A stretch of 64,000 nucleotides of DNA from Ophthalmolycus amberensis. Taxonomy: Eukaryota; Chordata; Actinopteri; Perciformes; Zoarcidae. Shown here one piece after another: positions 33,059 to 43,146 of this stretch (positions within the stretch are counted from its first letter, which is position 1; each line of letters starts with the position of its first letter). Where the stretch lies: assembly GCA_024529925.1 (NCBI GenBank), contig JAFEUB010001571.1, forward strand, positions 127,501 to 191,500. Reading direction: 5' to 3'. The translations under genes were made by a program, and so were the position numbers. The notes below the pieces were generated by a model. It searched no databases and was not told where the DNA came from. It worked only from the letters and a program-made list of their open reading frames with translations.

Positions 33059-35716
33059 CAGAATCAGAATCGGAACCGTTTATTGCCAAGCAAGTTTTCA
33101 CCTGCAAGGAATTTGTCGTGGCGGAAGGTGCATAACATTCAACAATAAACAATGACATTTAACTATCAAAATAACATAAACTATCAAATAACACTTAACT
33201 ATCAAAAACAGTCAGCACAGTGCAGGAAATATAAACATATTTGAAATGTACAATAAGATATATAACATAGGATGTGGAATAAAGTGCACACAAAAACATA
33301 ACAGGACTGTAAACGAAGTGAAGTGTATGAATGTTAAAAGTGACGAGTGTGTTTAAGTAGAGAGACAGGGATGTGCAGGGGAGAGACCAGAAGGAAATGT
33401 CCTGGGGATGCCAGAGTCAGTGGGGGACCCGGGCTCTGTTAATGAGCCCGACTGCCGACGGGAAGAAACTGTTTGTGTGGCGTGAGGTCTTGGTTCTGAT
33501 GGACCGCAGCCTCCTGCCAGATGGAAGGGGCACAAACAGATCATGTCCAGGGTGGGAGGGGTCAGCAACAATCTTTCGTGCTCGCTTCAGGGTCCTTGAA
33601 GCGAACAGGTCCTGGAGGGACGGCAGATTGCAGCCAATCACCTTCTCAGCAGAGCGAATGATGCGCTGCAGTCTGCCCTTGTCCTTGGCTGTGGCTGCAG
33701 CGTACCAGACCGTGATGGAGGAGCAGAGGATGGACTCACTGATGGCTGTGTAGAAATGCACCATCATTGTCTTTGGCAGGTGGAATTTCTTTAGCTGACT
33801 CAGGAAGTACATCCTCTGCTGAGCCTTCTTGGTGATGGATCTGATGTTCAGCTCCCACTTCAGGTCCTGGGATATGATGGAGCCCAGGAAGCGGAAGGAC
33901 TCCACCACGTCGATGGGGGAGTCACACACAGGGTGATAGGGGCTGGTGGGGCTGCGTTCTTCCTGAAATCCACAACCATCTCCACTGTCTTTAGAGCGTT
34001 GAGCTCTAGGTTGTTCAACCTGCACCAGGTCACCAGATGGTCAGTCTCCCACCTGTAGGCGGACTCATCCCCACCAGAGATGAGTCCAATGAGGGTGGTG
34101 TCATCCGCGAACTTCAGGAGCTTGATGGACTGGTGACTGGAGGTGCAGCTGTTGGTGTACAGGGAGAAGAGCAGAGGGGAAAGAACGCAGCCTTGGGGGG
34201 AGCCGGTGCTGATGGTCCTGGAGGATGAGACGTGTTTTCCCAGCTTGACGTGCTGCTTCCTGTCGGACAGGAAGTCTGTGATCCACTTGCAGGTGGAGTC
34301 GGGCACCTGCAGCTGGGAGAGCTTGTCATGCAGCAGAGATGGGATGATGGTGTTGAAAGCAGAGCTGAAGTCCACAAACAGGATCCTGGCGTAGGTTCCT
34401 GGGGAGTCCAGATGCTGGAGGATGAATTGATAGGCCAAGTTGACTGCGTCATCCACAGATCTGTTGGCTCTGTAAGCGAACTGCAGGGGGTCCAGAAGTG
34501 GGTCAGTGAGGGTTTTAAGGTGGGACAGGACAAGGCGTTCAAAGGACTTCATGCCACAGAGGTCAGGGCGACGGGCCTGTAGTCATTGAGTCCTGTGATC
34601 CTTGGTTTTTTAGGGACAGGGATAATGGTGGAGACCTTGAAGCATGCTGGAATGTGACAAGTCTCCAGGGAGGTGTTGAAAATGTCTGTAAACACCGGAG
34701 ACAGCTGGTCAGCACAATACTTCAGGGTGGAGGGGGAGACAGAGTCCGGGCCGGCTGCTTTGCGGGGGTTCTGTTTTTTAAAAAGCCTGTTTACATCTCT
34801 CTCCTGAATAGAGAGAGTCGTCACTGGGGAGGGGGGGGGGGGGCCGCTGGGGTGGGTGAAACAAAGGCATGGGCCCCTGCTGAGCTGGGGGAGGGGGGGC
34901 TGGTGGTCTGGGGCTGTGGGGGATGGAGTCAGGACCGTCCCATTGTCTTTGAAAGCGACAGTAGTGCTCACTCAGCTCGTCTGCCAGGCGGAGGTTGTTC
35001 ATGGAGTGGGGGGTTTTGGGCTTGTAGTTGGTGATCTGTCTGAGACCTCTCCAGACAGAAGCAGAGTCATTGGCTGAGAGCTGATGTTGCAGTTTCTCAG
35101 AGTACAGACGTTTAGCATCTCTCACCGCTTTGCTAAACCTGTATTTCGACACTTTATACAAGTCCTTGTCCCCACTCTTGAAAGCCTGATCTTGGAATAC
35201 AGCTGTCCTCACAGAAGCTGATATATGAAGTCACAGCCTCTGTAAACTCATCCAGACTGTTGGTAGCAGTCCTGAAGACATCCCAGTCTGTACAGTCCAA
35301 ACACGCCCGAAGATCCTCTAGAGCCTCACTGGTCCACTTCTTGAATGGCCTCACCACAGGTTTGCAGAGCTTTAGTTTCTGCCTGTAAGCAGGAATCAGA
35401 TGGACCATGACGTGGTCCGAGTGTCCCAGTGCAGCACGAGGGACGGCGTGATATGCCCCGCTGATTGATGTGTAACAGTGATCTAGAATGTTCTCCTCTC
35501 TGGTAGGGCATTTTACTGTCTGTATTTAGGGAGTTCATGGCTGAGGTTTCCTTTGTTAAAGTCGGCGAGGACAATAACTAGAGAGTCCGGGTAGGTCCGC
35601 TCCATGCACCGTATCTGATCGGCGAGTGTCCGCTGTGCGTCCTGCACGTTGCTCTGCGGCGGCATGTAAACACCGATCAGAATGAATGAAGCGAACTCGC
35701 GGGGGGAGTAAAGCAG
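33059..35716 (-). mobile_element. 5'-truncated LINE inside the trinucleotide array
   Basis: Read on the minus strand, the element begins in the endonuclease domain at about 35710 and ends at 33059 with CAAGGAATTTG-type 3' sequence and GATTCTGATTC. Both ends abut TAC/TGC repeat, so it inserted into the array or was extended by it. It belongs to a common fish non-LTR family. I could not assign the clade (jockey/CR1/L2 group). Confidence 0.8.
33417..35700 (-). pseudogene. LINE ORF2 remnant: endonuclease and reverse transcriptase
   Basis: The order on the minus strand is: the endonuclease end (FILIGVYMPPQ, then LVIVLADFNKGNL, about 35690-35520); the linker with HVMVHLIPAYRQKLK (about 35410); the pre-RT segment with RKAAGPDSVSPS and NDYRPVALTSVA (34971-34549); the RT with LFVDFSSAFNTI, GCVLSPLLFSLYT and the catalytic LLKFADDTTLIG (34552-33860); and the C-terminal domain with KRARKIVADPSHPGHDLFV (about 34025-33417). 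At least three frame changes separate these pieces, so it is inactive. Confidence 0.85.
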
Positions 35717-35850
35717 CACTACTGCTGCTGATACTACTACTACTACTACTACTATACTACTACTGCTGATACTACTACTACTACTACTGCTGATACTACT
35801 ACTACTGCTGATACTACCAATGATACTACTACTACTACTGATACTACTAC
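35717..35850. repeat. TAC/TGC array next to the provirus
   Basis: 134 bp between the LINE 5' end and the LTR. The duplicated version at 45431-45702 is about 138 bp longer. Confidence 0.95.
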
Positions 35851-36463
35851 TGTTGTGAATTAAACTCATGTGAACAGACTTAGGTCGAGGCGTTTAGCTC
35901 AATTCAAGCAATAAGGTTTATTTGTAACAGAAGTATTATGTCCAGCAGTATTACGTGCACGGACCTAGAGCAAAGGTAAAACAAAAGGCGCTTTGACAGG
36001 GAGCGCAAGCGGGGTATAGGTTCGTCCTCTGGACGCCTATTGGTCAAAGCAAAGATGGAGGTGGCTCTGTTTTTAGCTTTCAAAGAACCTCGTTGGAGCT
36101 CTGGGCATCTCCGCCCACACTGGCTCACGTCCTGGGACCGCCTTCTCTGCATCATCAGTATGTATGCATGTTGAGGTAACAGCATATTGTTATGTTCGGC
36201 CGACTAGATAAGCGGGGCGCCAGATATGCTAGGGCGCCTTCTCTCTATCTCTAAGATGGAGCTGGCGGTTGAATCTGGTTCTCTGTAAGGCTCTGTGACA
36301 TTTAACTGGGGCAAAAGCTATCCTTCAGAGTTCTAGTATTATCCACTTTGTTCAGGCGAGCGCGAGAGTGCCCCGCCTGGAGTTTTTGACCTTCTTGCAC
36401 TAGAACTCACATATCCGCGTATAAGCTGTGTTTAACATTGAATGAATGTATATTTTATTTACG
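35851..36463 (-). mobile_element. 3' LTR of the endogenous retrovirus
   Basis: 613 bp, starting TGTTGTGAATTAAACTC on the plus strand and ending TTTATTTACG; the last base is G where the other LTR has A, giving TG...CA there. A polyadenylation signal is present on the minus strand (AAATAAACC, about 35918). A polypurine tract adjoins it inside the provirus. It looks the same as 45703-46315 by eye. CTAC flanks the outer ends of both LTRs, but within a TAC repeat this is weak evidence of a target duplication. Confidence 0.85.
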
Positions 36464-36477
36464 AATCCCCCTTTTCA
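36464..36477 (-). other. polypurine tract
   Basis: On the minus strand, GAAAAGGGGGATT lies immediately before the 3' LTR, the usual plus-strand primer position. Confidence 0.7.
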
Positions 36478-36510
36478 CACCTGCTAGGTGTGAACTTCTA
36501 TGTTTTGGAA

Positions 36511-38739
36511 CTACTCATTCAATGGCTGTAACTTGATGTTTAGGTCCCTATCATCCGAATCGTCTGGATAGGAAGCTGGTTGACCATCGAAGAGGAGGGG
36601 ATAAGCCCCATACGGAGGAGGGGCTTTCTCTTTTGATAGGGCCGTAGTAATCAGCCGGCTAATCAGGGTGCGAAGGCAAGGGATGCAGCAACAGCCACAA
36701 GTGACAATTATGGCCAGGAAAATGCCGACAGAAACTGCGATGGACATAACTAGAGTCTTCCATTTACCAAACAGACTCTCCATCCATTCAGAGAATGGGT
36801 TGTATATACCTGAGGCCACATGCATTTCTTCCGAGAGGGTGCGCAGACTATTTAAGGCCTTAGTGACCGAACCGTCTGGGGCAGTGTTGTTGGGAATGAT
36901 GGTACAACACATGTCTCCAAACATTGAGCAAACACCCCCTTTTTCAGCTAACAACATGTCTAAGGCCATTCTATTTTGCATAGTTATAAGAGAGGTCGGC
37001 GCGAGTTGTTCGGCTAAACCTTCAACGGCATCCCTAGTGAGATTAACGAGACGCAAAACATTGTAATGGACATAGTTTATGCGGTCCACATTTTTGTTGG
37101 GAGTGATCGGAAAGAAGGCTGAGATTATGGGGATGTTTTCAAAGCCTGCCGCAACTTGATCTGCTAGTTTGTATTCGTCAGGAACGCCTCTTGGGATGCC
37201 TATAGAGTCTATATAGGTGGGGCCCCCGGTGAGCGAGAAGGAACCTAAGTCAACACCTCGTTTGATAATGTGTCGCCTTCTGCGTTTGGTGAGGGAAGTG
37301 GCTAGATTGTCGGTCCGTTCTGCTCTGCGACCTATTAGGGTAAGGGGCATTCCGAGTCTGACCATTGCACAAGTTCCAATGGTTTTGGTCGCTTCTATTC
37401 TAGGTACTAAGCGCAGGCCTCCACAGTAATAGAATAGACCTTCTCTGGCCCAGGGCCCAATATCTAAGCCATTGCGGGTCTCTTTGCACCAATCAGGGGG
37501 AATTATGCCCACATTCAGCTGTGGACTGACTGTTGTGAAATTGAAACAGGTGTACCTGTTTGCCTGACCTCTAATTGCGGAAAATTGGCCCATTTTTGTT
37601 TCATTTGCGATAGGTGGAAATATCGCGGCAAGTGCGGCGCAATTTGTGGGCGTAGCTTGCCGTGTGAGACCTGTCATGCAAGCATAGCCATAAAGATCAG
37701 TTTGCGGGTAGAGAGGGGCTGGCTCGGTGAACATGGCTGGTCGGGCGGAGGCGCAGGCCACACACCCTGTCATATTTTGTCTTTTAGCATTATCAGTGAT
37801 CCAATTTAACCAAACATTATCATTGCCATAGCCTGTGGACATTCGCAAGACCTGTCGGGGAGTCATTTCTGTATAATCTTGAGAAAACACTACGGGACCG
37901 GTGTCAGATGGGGATGCCAATGCTGGGGCAGACGTGGGCTGGGTGTGTTCGTTCTCTACCTGGGGGAATATGTTGATCTGGATACCGACTAAGGGATCTT
38001 TATGTGCGATGTCGACGCCTAAGACGAACCAAGCCCTGGTTCTACCGTTAGAACTTGCTGTGATGTTGTTTATCGAGAGGGTAAGAGGGTTAGTTGTGGC
38101 ACTAAAGTCTCTCTGTAGGCTAATTTTGCTCCACCACCTATACTCTGGGCCAGTTCTCATACCCTTGGGGACCCATGCTCCGGTGTACTTAGTTACAAAA
38201 GCCCAGTCGCTGCACCACATAGTTAGTCGGGCCTTGTCAGAACTCTCGCAACGTTTCTCTAAGTGTTCGGGTGTTCTACAAAGATAAACATCGTAACCCT
38301 GCCAACCCCTTGGGTTGCCCCCGCAGTCTATAACATCGCACAAATTAAACGTGAATGCACTGGTGGAACCCGCCGTGTAATTCAGAATGAGTTTGGATCC
38401 ACATGCTGTGTTATGGACCAATGGTGGGGTGCTACGTCTTGTTCGGGTGTGTGTCTGATTCGGGGATGGAGAGGGAAAAGGGGCAGTTGAATTAGATGGG
38501 TGCTGGTGTGTCTGATACCCGGTTTCTAGCCCCCACATCAGTAAGGCAACAAATATGCCCATACCCATCCCCATTATAGTTTTCTTCCCACATCCCACCC
38601 CTTTCCAGGTGCAGCGCTGCCGACCTCGGTCGGCGGGGTTTGCATAAGGGTCCCCTAGAGAGCGTCTAGACTCTCGATACATTTTCCAAATCAGTGCGAA
38701 TTTCTCCCAGTGTTCTGGTTGGTACCGGTGCTGGGACAC
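36511..38739 (-). CDS. env: endogenous retrovirus envelope (env), full-length open frame
   Basis: A 742-codon uninterrupted frame. A hydrophobic leader/anchor lies at residues about 54-70, and the surface subunit runs to about residue 483, where a basic RRRR cleavage motif occurs. The transmembrane subunit has a CX6CC disulphide motif at about residue 604 and a membrane span at about 660-690, followed by a cysteine cluster and a short cytoplasmic tail. The start overlaps the integrase end by about 74 bp, as in gamma-like retroviruses. In a retrovirus this protein mediates receptor binding and fusion. Here it sits in a provirus without reverse transcriptase. Absence of stops suggests a young copy or selection for retention; sequence alone cannot decide. 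Confidence 0.85.
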   Translation of the reverse strand: MSQHRYQPEHWEKFALIWKMYRESRRSLGDPYANPADRGRQRCTWKGVGCGKKTIMGMGMGIFVALLMWGLETGYQTHQHPSNSTAPFPSPSPNQTHTRTRRSTPPLVHNTACGSKLILNYTAGSTSAFTFNLCDVIDCGGNPRGWQGYDVYLCRTPEHLEKRCESSDKARLTMWCSDWAFVTKYTGAWVPKGMRTGPEYRWWSKISLQRDFSATTNPLTLSINNITASSNGRTRAWFVLGVDIAHKDPLVGIQINIFPQVENEHTQPTSAPALASPSDTGPVVFSQDYTEMTPRQVLRMSTGYGNDNVWLNWITDNAKRQNMTGCVACASARPAMFTEPAPLYPQTDLYGYACMTGLTRQATPTNCAALAAIFPPIANETKMGQFSAIRGQANRYTCFNFTTVSPQLNVGIIPPDWCKETRNGLDIGPWAREGLFYYCGGLRLVPRIEATKTIGTCAMVRLGMPLTLIGRRAERTDNLATSLTKRRRRHIIKRGVDLGSFSLTGGPTYIDSIGIPRGVPDEYKLADQVAAGFENIPIISAFFPITPNKNVDRINYVHYNVLRLVNLTRDAVEGLAEQLAPTSLITMQNRMALDMLLAEKGGVCSMFGDMCCTIIPNNTAPDGSVTKALNSLRTLSEEMHVASGIYNPFSEWMESLFGKWKTLVMSIAVSVGIFLAIIVTCGCCCIPCLRTLISRLITTALSKEKAPPPYGAYPLLFDGQPASYPDDSDDRDLNIKLQPLNE

Positions 38740-39604
38740 AGTGTGTCAGGTGGTGCCAAGGGGCGCCTGATTTGCCCTTGACCTGAACCGAGTGTGAAGT
38801 AACCTCCTTCACTTCGTACGGCCCAGTCCACCTGGGGTCAGTCCACTTGCGCTTGTGAACCTTGACCCTGACCCAATCACCTACTTGTATCTGCTTTCCA
38901 GCTGCCGCTGCTTCAGGTACTGCTCGAGTCCTCTCGATCTGTTTGGAGAGAGCTTCAGTAAGAGAAGTTAGGGAACTCACATAGTCAGACATTTCAATCT
39001 GCTGTACATCCAGAGGTGGCATATGACCTCCATCTCTGGGTGGACCTGGCATCGGCCGGCCAGTCAAGATCTCGTGTGGGGAGAGATGTGTTTCTCCCCC
39101 TTTTCCGGACCCCATGGCCATAAGGGCCATGGGCAGGGCCTCAACCCATGTCAATTTGGAGCCCGCGCAAACTTTGGCAATTTTGGCCTTAAGGGTCTGA
39201 TTCGCTCGTTCCACCAGGCCCTGAGATTGCGGGTGATAGACTGACCCGAATCGGTGTGTGATTCCCAGAAATTGCTCTACCTGTGCGAGCATGGTGTTGC
39301 TAAAGTGTGATCCGTTATCGGAGCGGATGCATCTCGGTACTCCGTAACGGGGAATCAGTTCTGTCTGCAGCCACTTTACAACTGTCTGCGCGTCTTCTCT
39401 CTTGGTGGGAATTGCTTCCACCCTTCTTGAAAATCTGTCTACCATTACCAAGATGTACCTCTTTCCCTGCACTCTGTTCTCTGGTCCCTTATCTGTATAA
39501 TCTATGCTGATGTCTTGGAAACAGGCTGAGGGCACGGGATAAGATCCCATCGGTGTCTTGAATGGTTTTCTTGGATTGTGATTGCCACAAATTTTGACAT
39601 TCAT
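38666..39604 (-). CDS. pol: retroviral integrase, catalytic and C-terminal domains (pol 3' part)
   Basis: The open frame of 312 codons has the DDE core: D in DISIDYTD, D in IRSDNGSHF, and E in SQGLVERANQTLK with the usual spacing. The C-terminal SH3-like region has VGDWVRVKVHKRKWTDPRW. Integrase inserts viral DNA into the host genome. Its zinc-binding N-terminus (HHCC; CDEC near 39600) lies in the neighbouring frame of the upstream open frame, so a frameshift near 39600 separates the domains. The ATG at the start of this frame is therefore probably not a real start. Confidence 0.85.
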   Translation of the reverse strand: MNVKICGNHNPRKPFKTPMGSYPVPSACFQDISIDYTDKGPENRVQGKRYILVMVDRFSRRVEAIPTKREDAQTVVKWLQTELIPRYGVPRCIRSDNGSHFSNTMLAQVEQFLGITHRFGSVYHPQSQGLVERANQTLKAKIAKVCAGSKLTWVEALPMALMAMGSGKGGETHLSPHEILTGRPMPGPPRDGGHMPPLDVQQIEMSDYVSSLTSLTEALSKQIERTRAVPEAAAAGKQIQVGDWVRVKVHKRKWTDPRWTGPYEVKEVTSHSVQVKGKSGAPWHHLTHCVPAPVPTRTLGEIRTDLENVSRV

Positions 39605-40331
39605 CGCAGAAGAGGAAAGATATCGCTTCCATGTGCGGATACCACCATAGTTGTTTTAAATTGTCCAATGTCCGTTTCTTTCCCTCGTGTGTAGGTCCGT
39701 GGGCCCCTGGTAGGAGTGCCGCACACAGTTCTGCTGAGGCGACCACTCTGCCGTCGTGGGCTCTCCACAGACCTTCTTTGTCTTTTGAGGCTCCTTTTCG
39801 TGTCCATTCGGACCATTCATAAGGTCCTGCTTTCTTTTGATGATCTTTGATGTGCTCGATGGTGAGCTCAGGTGGGCCGGATGTTGGCTTCATAACCATT
39901 TGGCGAGGTGTGTAGCCTCCAGTTTTCTTGGCTGCTCTGTCTGCCGCGTCATTACCGGCGCTGATTCGTGATCTGATTGTGTCATGTCCTTTGCATTTCA
40001 TGATGGCCACCCCCTTTTTCTGGAAGAGTACAGCATTGAGTAGGCTGTCTCTTTCGGAAACATCAAGGTGGAACGGTAGGGAGTAGTCTGGGGACATGAG
40101 TGCGATGGACGTGGTCCAGGGGAGTTTTGTACGGGAAAAGCTGAGTGATTTTTGGTTTGAGAATGTTGAACCAATATTGGATGGCAGGGGTTTGGGGGCC
40201 AATTTGAAGACAGCGTAGCCAGTAAACCTCTTCGTCTGTGGGGGACACCGTCTCTGTAACAGGAGCAAGGGAGAGAATGCGTACTGGCATGGACAACGTA
40301 CTAGTTGGTGGGTTGGACGAGACATGGACAC
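39489..40331 (-). pseudogene. pol: pol remnant: RT end, RNase H end, integrase zinc domain
   Basis: The frame holds only scraps: a sequence like the RT connection (PFHLDVSERDSLLNAVLF), then directly the last part of RNase H (KCKGHD...AADRAAKKTGGY), then the integrase N-terminal region with H, H and CDEC. No YxDD motif exists on this strand between protease and integrase, and the gap is about 660 bp where RT plus RNase H normally needs about 2 kb. At least two internal deletions and a frameshift are needed to explain this. Confidence 0.8.
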
Positions 40332-40671
40332 CGTCTTGGGTCATCCAGATGATCAGATTGAGGCGAGTCATCAGATCGCGTCCTAGCAGGTTGACTGGGC
40401 AGTTTGGAGCAGAGAGAAAGCTGTGCATGAGGGTTGCATCTTGAAATGTGATGGGGAGAGGGGTGGTGTAAACTTGTCGAACTGGAGTGCCAGAGACTCC
40501 CACCACTGACACAAACCGGTCCGACAACGGCTGCGTTGTCATCACACTCGAATAGGTGGCTCCAGTGTCGACGAGGAAGATGTGATCCTGTCCATTTACT
40601 GAGCACCTGATTAAGGGTTCGCTGGTGAGGCCGAAATGTAGAGTGTGTGACGCCAGTGATTGAGGGGCGTG
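40063..40671 (-). CDS. pro: retroviral protease, in frame after the gag UGA
   Basis: Directly follows the gag stop (TGA, 40674-40672) in the same frame, with no ATG needed, so expression would be by stop-codon readthrough as in gamma/epsilon-type retroviruses. The aspartic-protease active site DTGA (within FLVDTGATYSSV) lies at about 40573-40584, and the flap/dimer end LLGRDLMTRLNL follows at about 40390. The frame then runs into deleted pol sequence and stops at 40063. The protease cuts the viral polyprotein. Confidence 0.8.
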   Translation of the reverse strand, partial: HAPQSLASHTLHFGLTSEPLIRCSVNGQDHIFLVDTGATYSSVMTTQPLSDRFVSVVGVSGTPVRQVYTTPLPITFQDATLMHSFLSAPNCPVNLLGRDLMTRLNLIIWMTQDGVHVSSNPPTSTLSMPVRILSLAPVTETVSPTDEEVYWLRCLQIGPQTPAIQYWFNILKPKITQLFPYKTPLDHVHRTHVPRLLPTVPP

Positions 40672-43146
40672 TCAATAGGGAGGACTGTTATATCCTCCAG
40701 GCCATTGTTGTTGGCTACTTGCCTGTGTGGCATGGGCCCCGACTTGGGGACCATGTCCCTCGTCCCAAGGAGCCTGATGGGCCCCTTGCTGTGGTCTTTG
40801 TCCGTCATAGCCCCGTCCGCCTCCTCCTCTGGAGTATTGTCCTCTTCCTCTCTGTGTTTGCTGCGGTGCTGACCTGCAGTCTTTTGCGAAGTGTCCTGGT
40901 TTCCCACAGTTGTAGCAGAAATAGGACGCTCCTCTGCCTCCAGGCGCTCCTCTTCTTCTGGCTCCTCCTCTTCCACCCCATTGGCCCTGTGGGACCCATG
41001 GGTGTGACTGTTCACCGCCTGCTGACAACATAGCCATCATGACCTCCAGTGGGACAGAGGGAGTAGGTGCCGTTGGAGGTGGAGCCGGTGCAGGTTGGAC
41101 TACCAGCCGTTGTTGCTGTTTAGCCTTAGATTTCTTGGTTGCCTCAGCCGCGTCTTGTTCTTTGAGTTGTTTCTTGAGTAGGGCCTTCTGCAGGGCCTTA
41201 ATTTCTGTGTCACTACCCGCCTCAGTTTGAATGTGCTTAGAGAGGTAATGTCGGAGCTGGGCGTTCCACATGTCTTGTGTCATTTCTTCTAGGCCAACCA
41301 CTGCGTCCATGCACCGGCGAGGTCCATCAGGGAGGCCTCGTTTTACCATTGTACGCCATAGTGCCACTGTGGTAATGCTTGCATCATGTGGCTCTCTGAA
41401 GGCCTGGCGCCACACCCGTTCTGCTCTGGCCAAGTACAGGGGCGGGGACTCACCTGGGGCCCAGATGAATGCTGTCACTGCGCCTTGGTTCACTGGAGTG
41501 GGGAACTTAGTTCTGAGCTCCTGCCACAACGCTGTACGATATCGATCAAAGGGGTCGGCATCTAGTGCCACACCAGCGCCTGCCATGTATAGTAGGGCAG
41601 TACACTGGGTTGGGTCCAGACAGCGGGAGAGAAGTGCTCTCAGGTCGCCCACTGCCAGCTGGCGGCCAGCTGTCAAAGCTTCCATGAGCTCAATCCATGG
41701 ATTGGCTCCCGCGTGGAGGGATGGGAGCTGTTGTACCATGCTGGTCATGTCTGCAAACCCAAAAGGCACAAATTGAACACGCAGTGGGTGCGCGAGAGTG
41801 GGGGCTGCTCTCAGGGGATATTCACCGGCATCAATCTCTTCCGTTTCTCCTTTGGGGGGCGGGCCATGGGGCCGAAGGTGATACTGGGGGGGAGGGGCTC
41901 CAGCCCCTGCCTTGAGGGGGGTGACTTTTCCGTGTAGAGTGCCCATCACCTTATATGTTGACCGCTCCACCGGTGCTCCTTGGTTGCTGGTCTCTCTGCC
42001 GTAGCCCATAACTGAGGCCAGAGTATGTTGTAGTTCTTCAGCTCCTGTTCGCACGACAGAGAGCTGCTCCATTGTAATTGGTCCGCTTGAGTCCCTTGAT
42101 GATGGCTGTCTTCTGCCTGCAGAGTCATAGTACAGGTTGCTTGTCACATAGGTGTCTTCTGAGTGCATGGGGCGAGATGTTGTGACAGCGAGTTCGTCGC
42201 GAAGTCGCTGAATGCACTCCTGATCGAAGTGTCTCTGCCTCTTGTCCTCTGTTTCCTCCTCGTTGGCCTGCTGGCCTCTCTCTGTTCCTTGAAGATCCTC
42301 TTCGTGTTCCCTACTGGGGACTCCTGTCATAGCTCTTTCCAATGTTTTCACCCTCTCCATCATGTCTCTCATCGCTCGCTCTGTTGAGGTGGAGCTCGTC
42401 TCGATGGTGCACCCTTCATCCAGTGCCATCTTGAATGCTCCTGTGAGCATTCCTCCTTTTACTGTTCTCATCGGTGCTTGTATAAATGGATTATTAGGGG
42501 AGTATGGGGGAGAAACTGGAGGGAGTGCTGGATACAGGCCAGTTGAGGGCGCCAAGTTTGTTGAGGGCGCGGGAGGGGCCGAGGCCAGAGATGCCTGGGC
42601 CGGTTCCTGAGCCGTCTTTTCTGGACCTACTGGGGCTTGTGTGGTAGGGATGATGTCAAGGGGGTTGATGTTGAGTGAGGTGATGTCGAGTGACAGATGG
42701 GGCCTGGTTTTTTCTTTTCCGGTTGGCATGTCCTCCTGCATCCGATCCGTCATGGCCGTTTCTAATGCCATCATTGCCACTCGATGTTCCTCTTCTCTGT
42801 CTTTGCGGGCTTGCTTCAGTGGGTTAGCGAACCCCCATCGCTTGGTTTGATTTGTCGTTTGATTTGTCTCTGCAGTCTGTGCTTGAGCCACTCGTTTTGT
42901 CAAATCGTTGGTAAAGAGCCAAAGGTTGTTGACCGATGGAGGCAGTGGACTGGCCGCCTTCCACCATCCCTCCTCTTTCCATCGTTTCATGCAATTATCC
43001 CAATGTGTCTTGTCTCTTTTCCATGCAGTCTTGCCTGCTGTGTCTGTTAGTGATTTTTCAGTTTTGCACGCAGTACTCCTGAATAGCCACCAGGTGGAGC
43101 CACAGCTCCAGCCATGTCTTCTTGTGTTCTTCTTTTTTTTTTTCAA
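40672..43146 (-). CDS. gag: endogenous retrovirus gag polyprotein
   Basis: An uninterrupted frame of about 824 codons. A basic, tryptophan-rich N-terminal part and a proline-rich middle lead to a capsid-like helical region (about residues 440-640), then a Lys/Glu-rich helix. A single CCHC zinc knuckle, CYNCGKPGHFAKDC, lies at about residues 742-757, in an Arg/Gly-rich tail. Gag forms the particle and packages RNA. The assigned ATG precedes a lysine run made by a poly-A tract, so the true start may be further downstream. A single knuckle and readthrough into protease fit class I (gamma/epsilon-like) fish retroviruses. Confidence 0.8.
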   Translation of the reverse strand: MKKKKKNTRRHGWSCGSTWWLFRSTACKTEKSLTDTAGKTAWKRDKTHWDNCMKRWKEEGWWKAASPLPPSVNNLWLFTNDLTKRVAQAQTAETNQTTNQTKRWGFANPLKQARKDREEEHRVAMMALETAMTDRMQEDMPTGKEKTRPHLSLDITSLNINPLDIIPTTQAPVGPEKTAQEPAQASLASAPPAPSTNLAPSTGLYPALPPVSPPYSPNNPFIQAPMRTVKGGMLTGAFKMALDEGCTIETSSTSTERAMRDMMERVKTLERAMTGVPSREHEEDLQGTERGQQANEEETEDKRQRHFDQECIQRLRDELAVTTSRPMHSEDTYVTSNLYYDSAGRRQPSSRDSSGPITMEQLSVVRTGAEELQHTLASVMGYGRETSNQGAPVERSTYKVMGTLHGKVTPLKAGAGAPPPQYHLRPHGPPPKGETEEIDAGEYPLRAAPTLAHPLRVQFVPFGFADMTSMVQQLPSLHAGANPWIELMEALTAGRQLAVGDLRALLSRCLDPTQCTALLYMAGAGVALDADPFDRYRTALWQELRTKFPTPVNQGAVTAFIWAPGESPPLYLARAERVWRQAFREPHDASITTVALWRTMVKRGLPDGPRRCMDAVVGLEEMTQDMWNAQLRHYLSKHIQTEAGSDTEIKALQKALLKKQLKEQDAAEATKKSKAKQQQRLVVQPAPAPPPTAPTPSVPLEVMMAMLSAGGEQSHPWVPQGQWGGRGGARRRGAPGGRGASYFCYNCGKPGHFAKDCRSAPQQTQRGRGQYSRGGGGRGYDGQRPQQGAHQAPWDEGHGPQVGAHATQASSQQQWPGGYNSPPY

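Noticed and set aside
34037..35077. Plus-strand frames across the LINE at 33059-35716
   Set aside because: They oppose recognisable RT and endonuclease sequence on the minus strand.
35904..36185. 93-codon minus-strand frame inside both LTR copies
   Set aside because: Present identically in both LTRs and without recognisable domain. Probably chance within the LTR.
41039..42850. Plus-strand frames across gag
   Set aside because: Shadows of an 824-codon minus-strand gag frame with a zinc knuckle.
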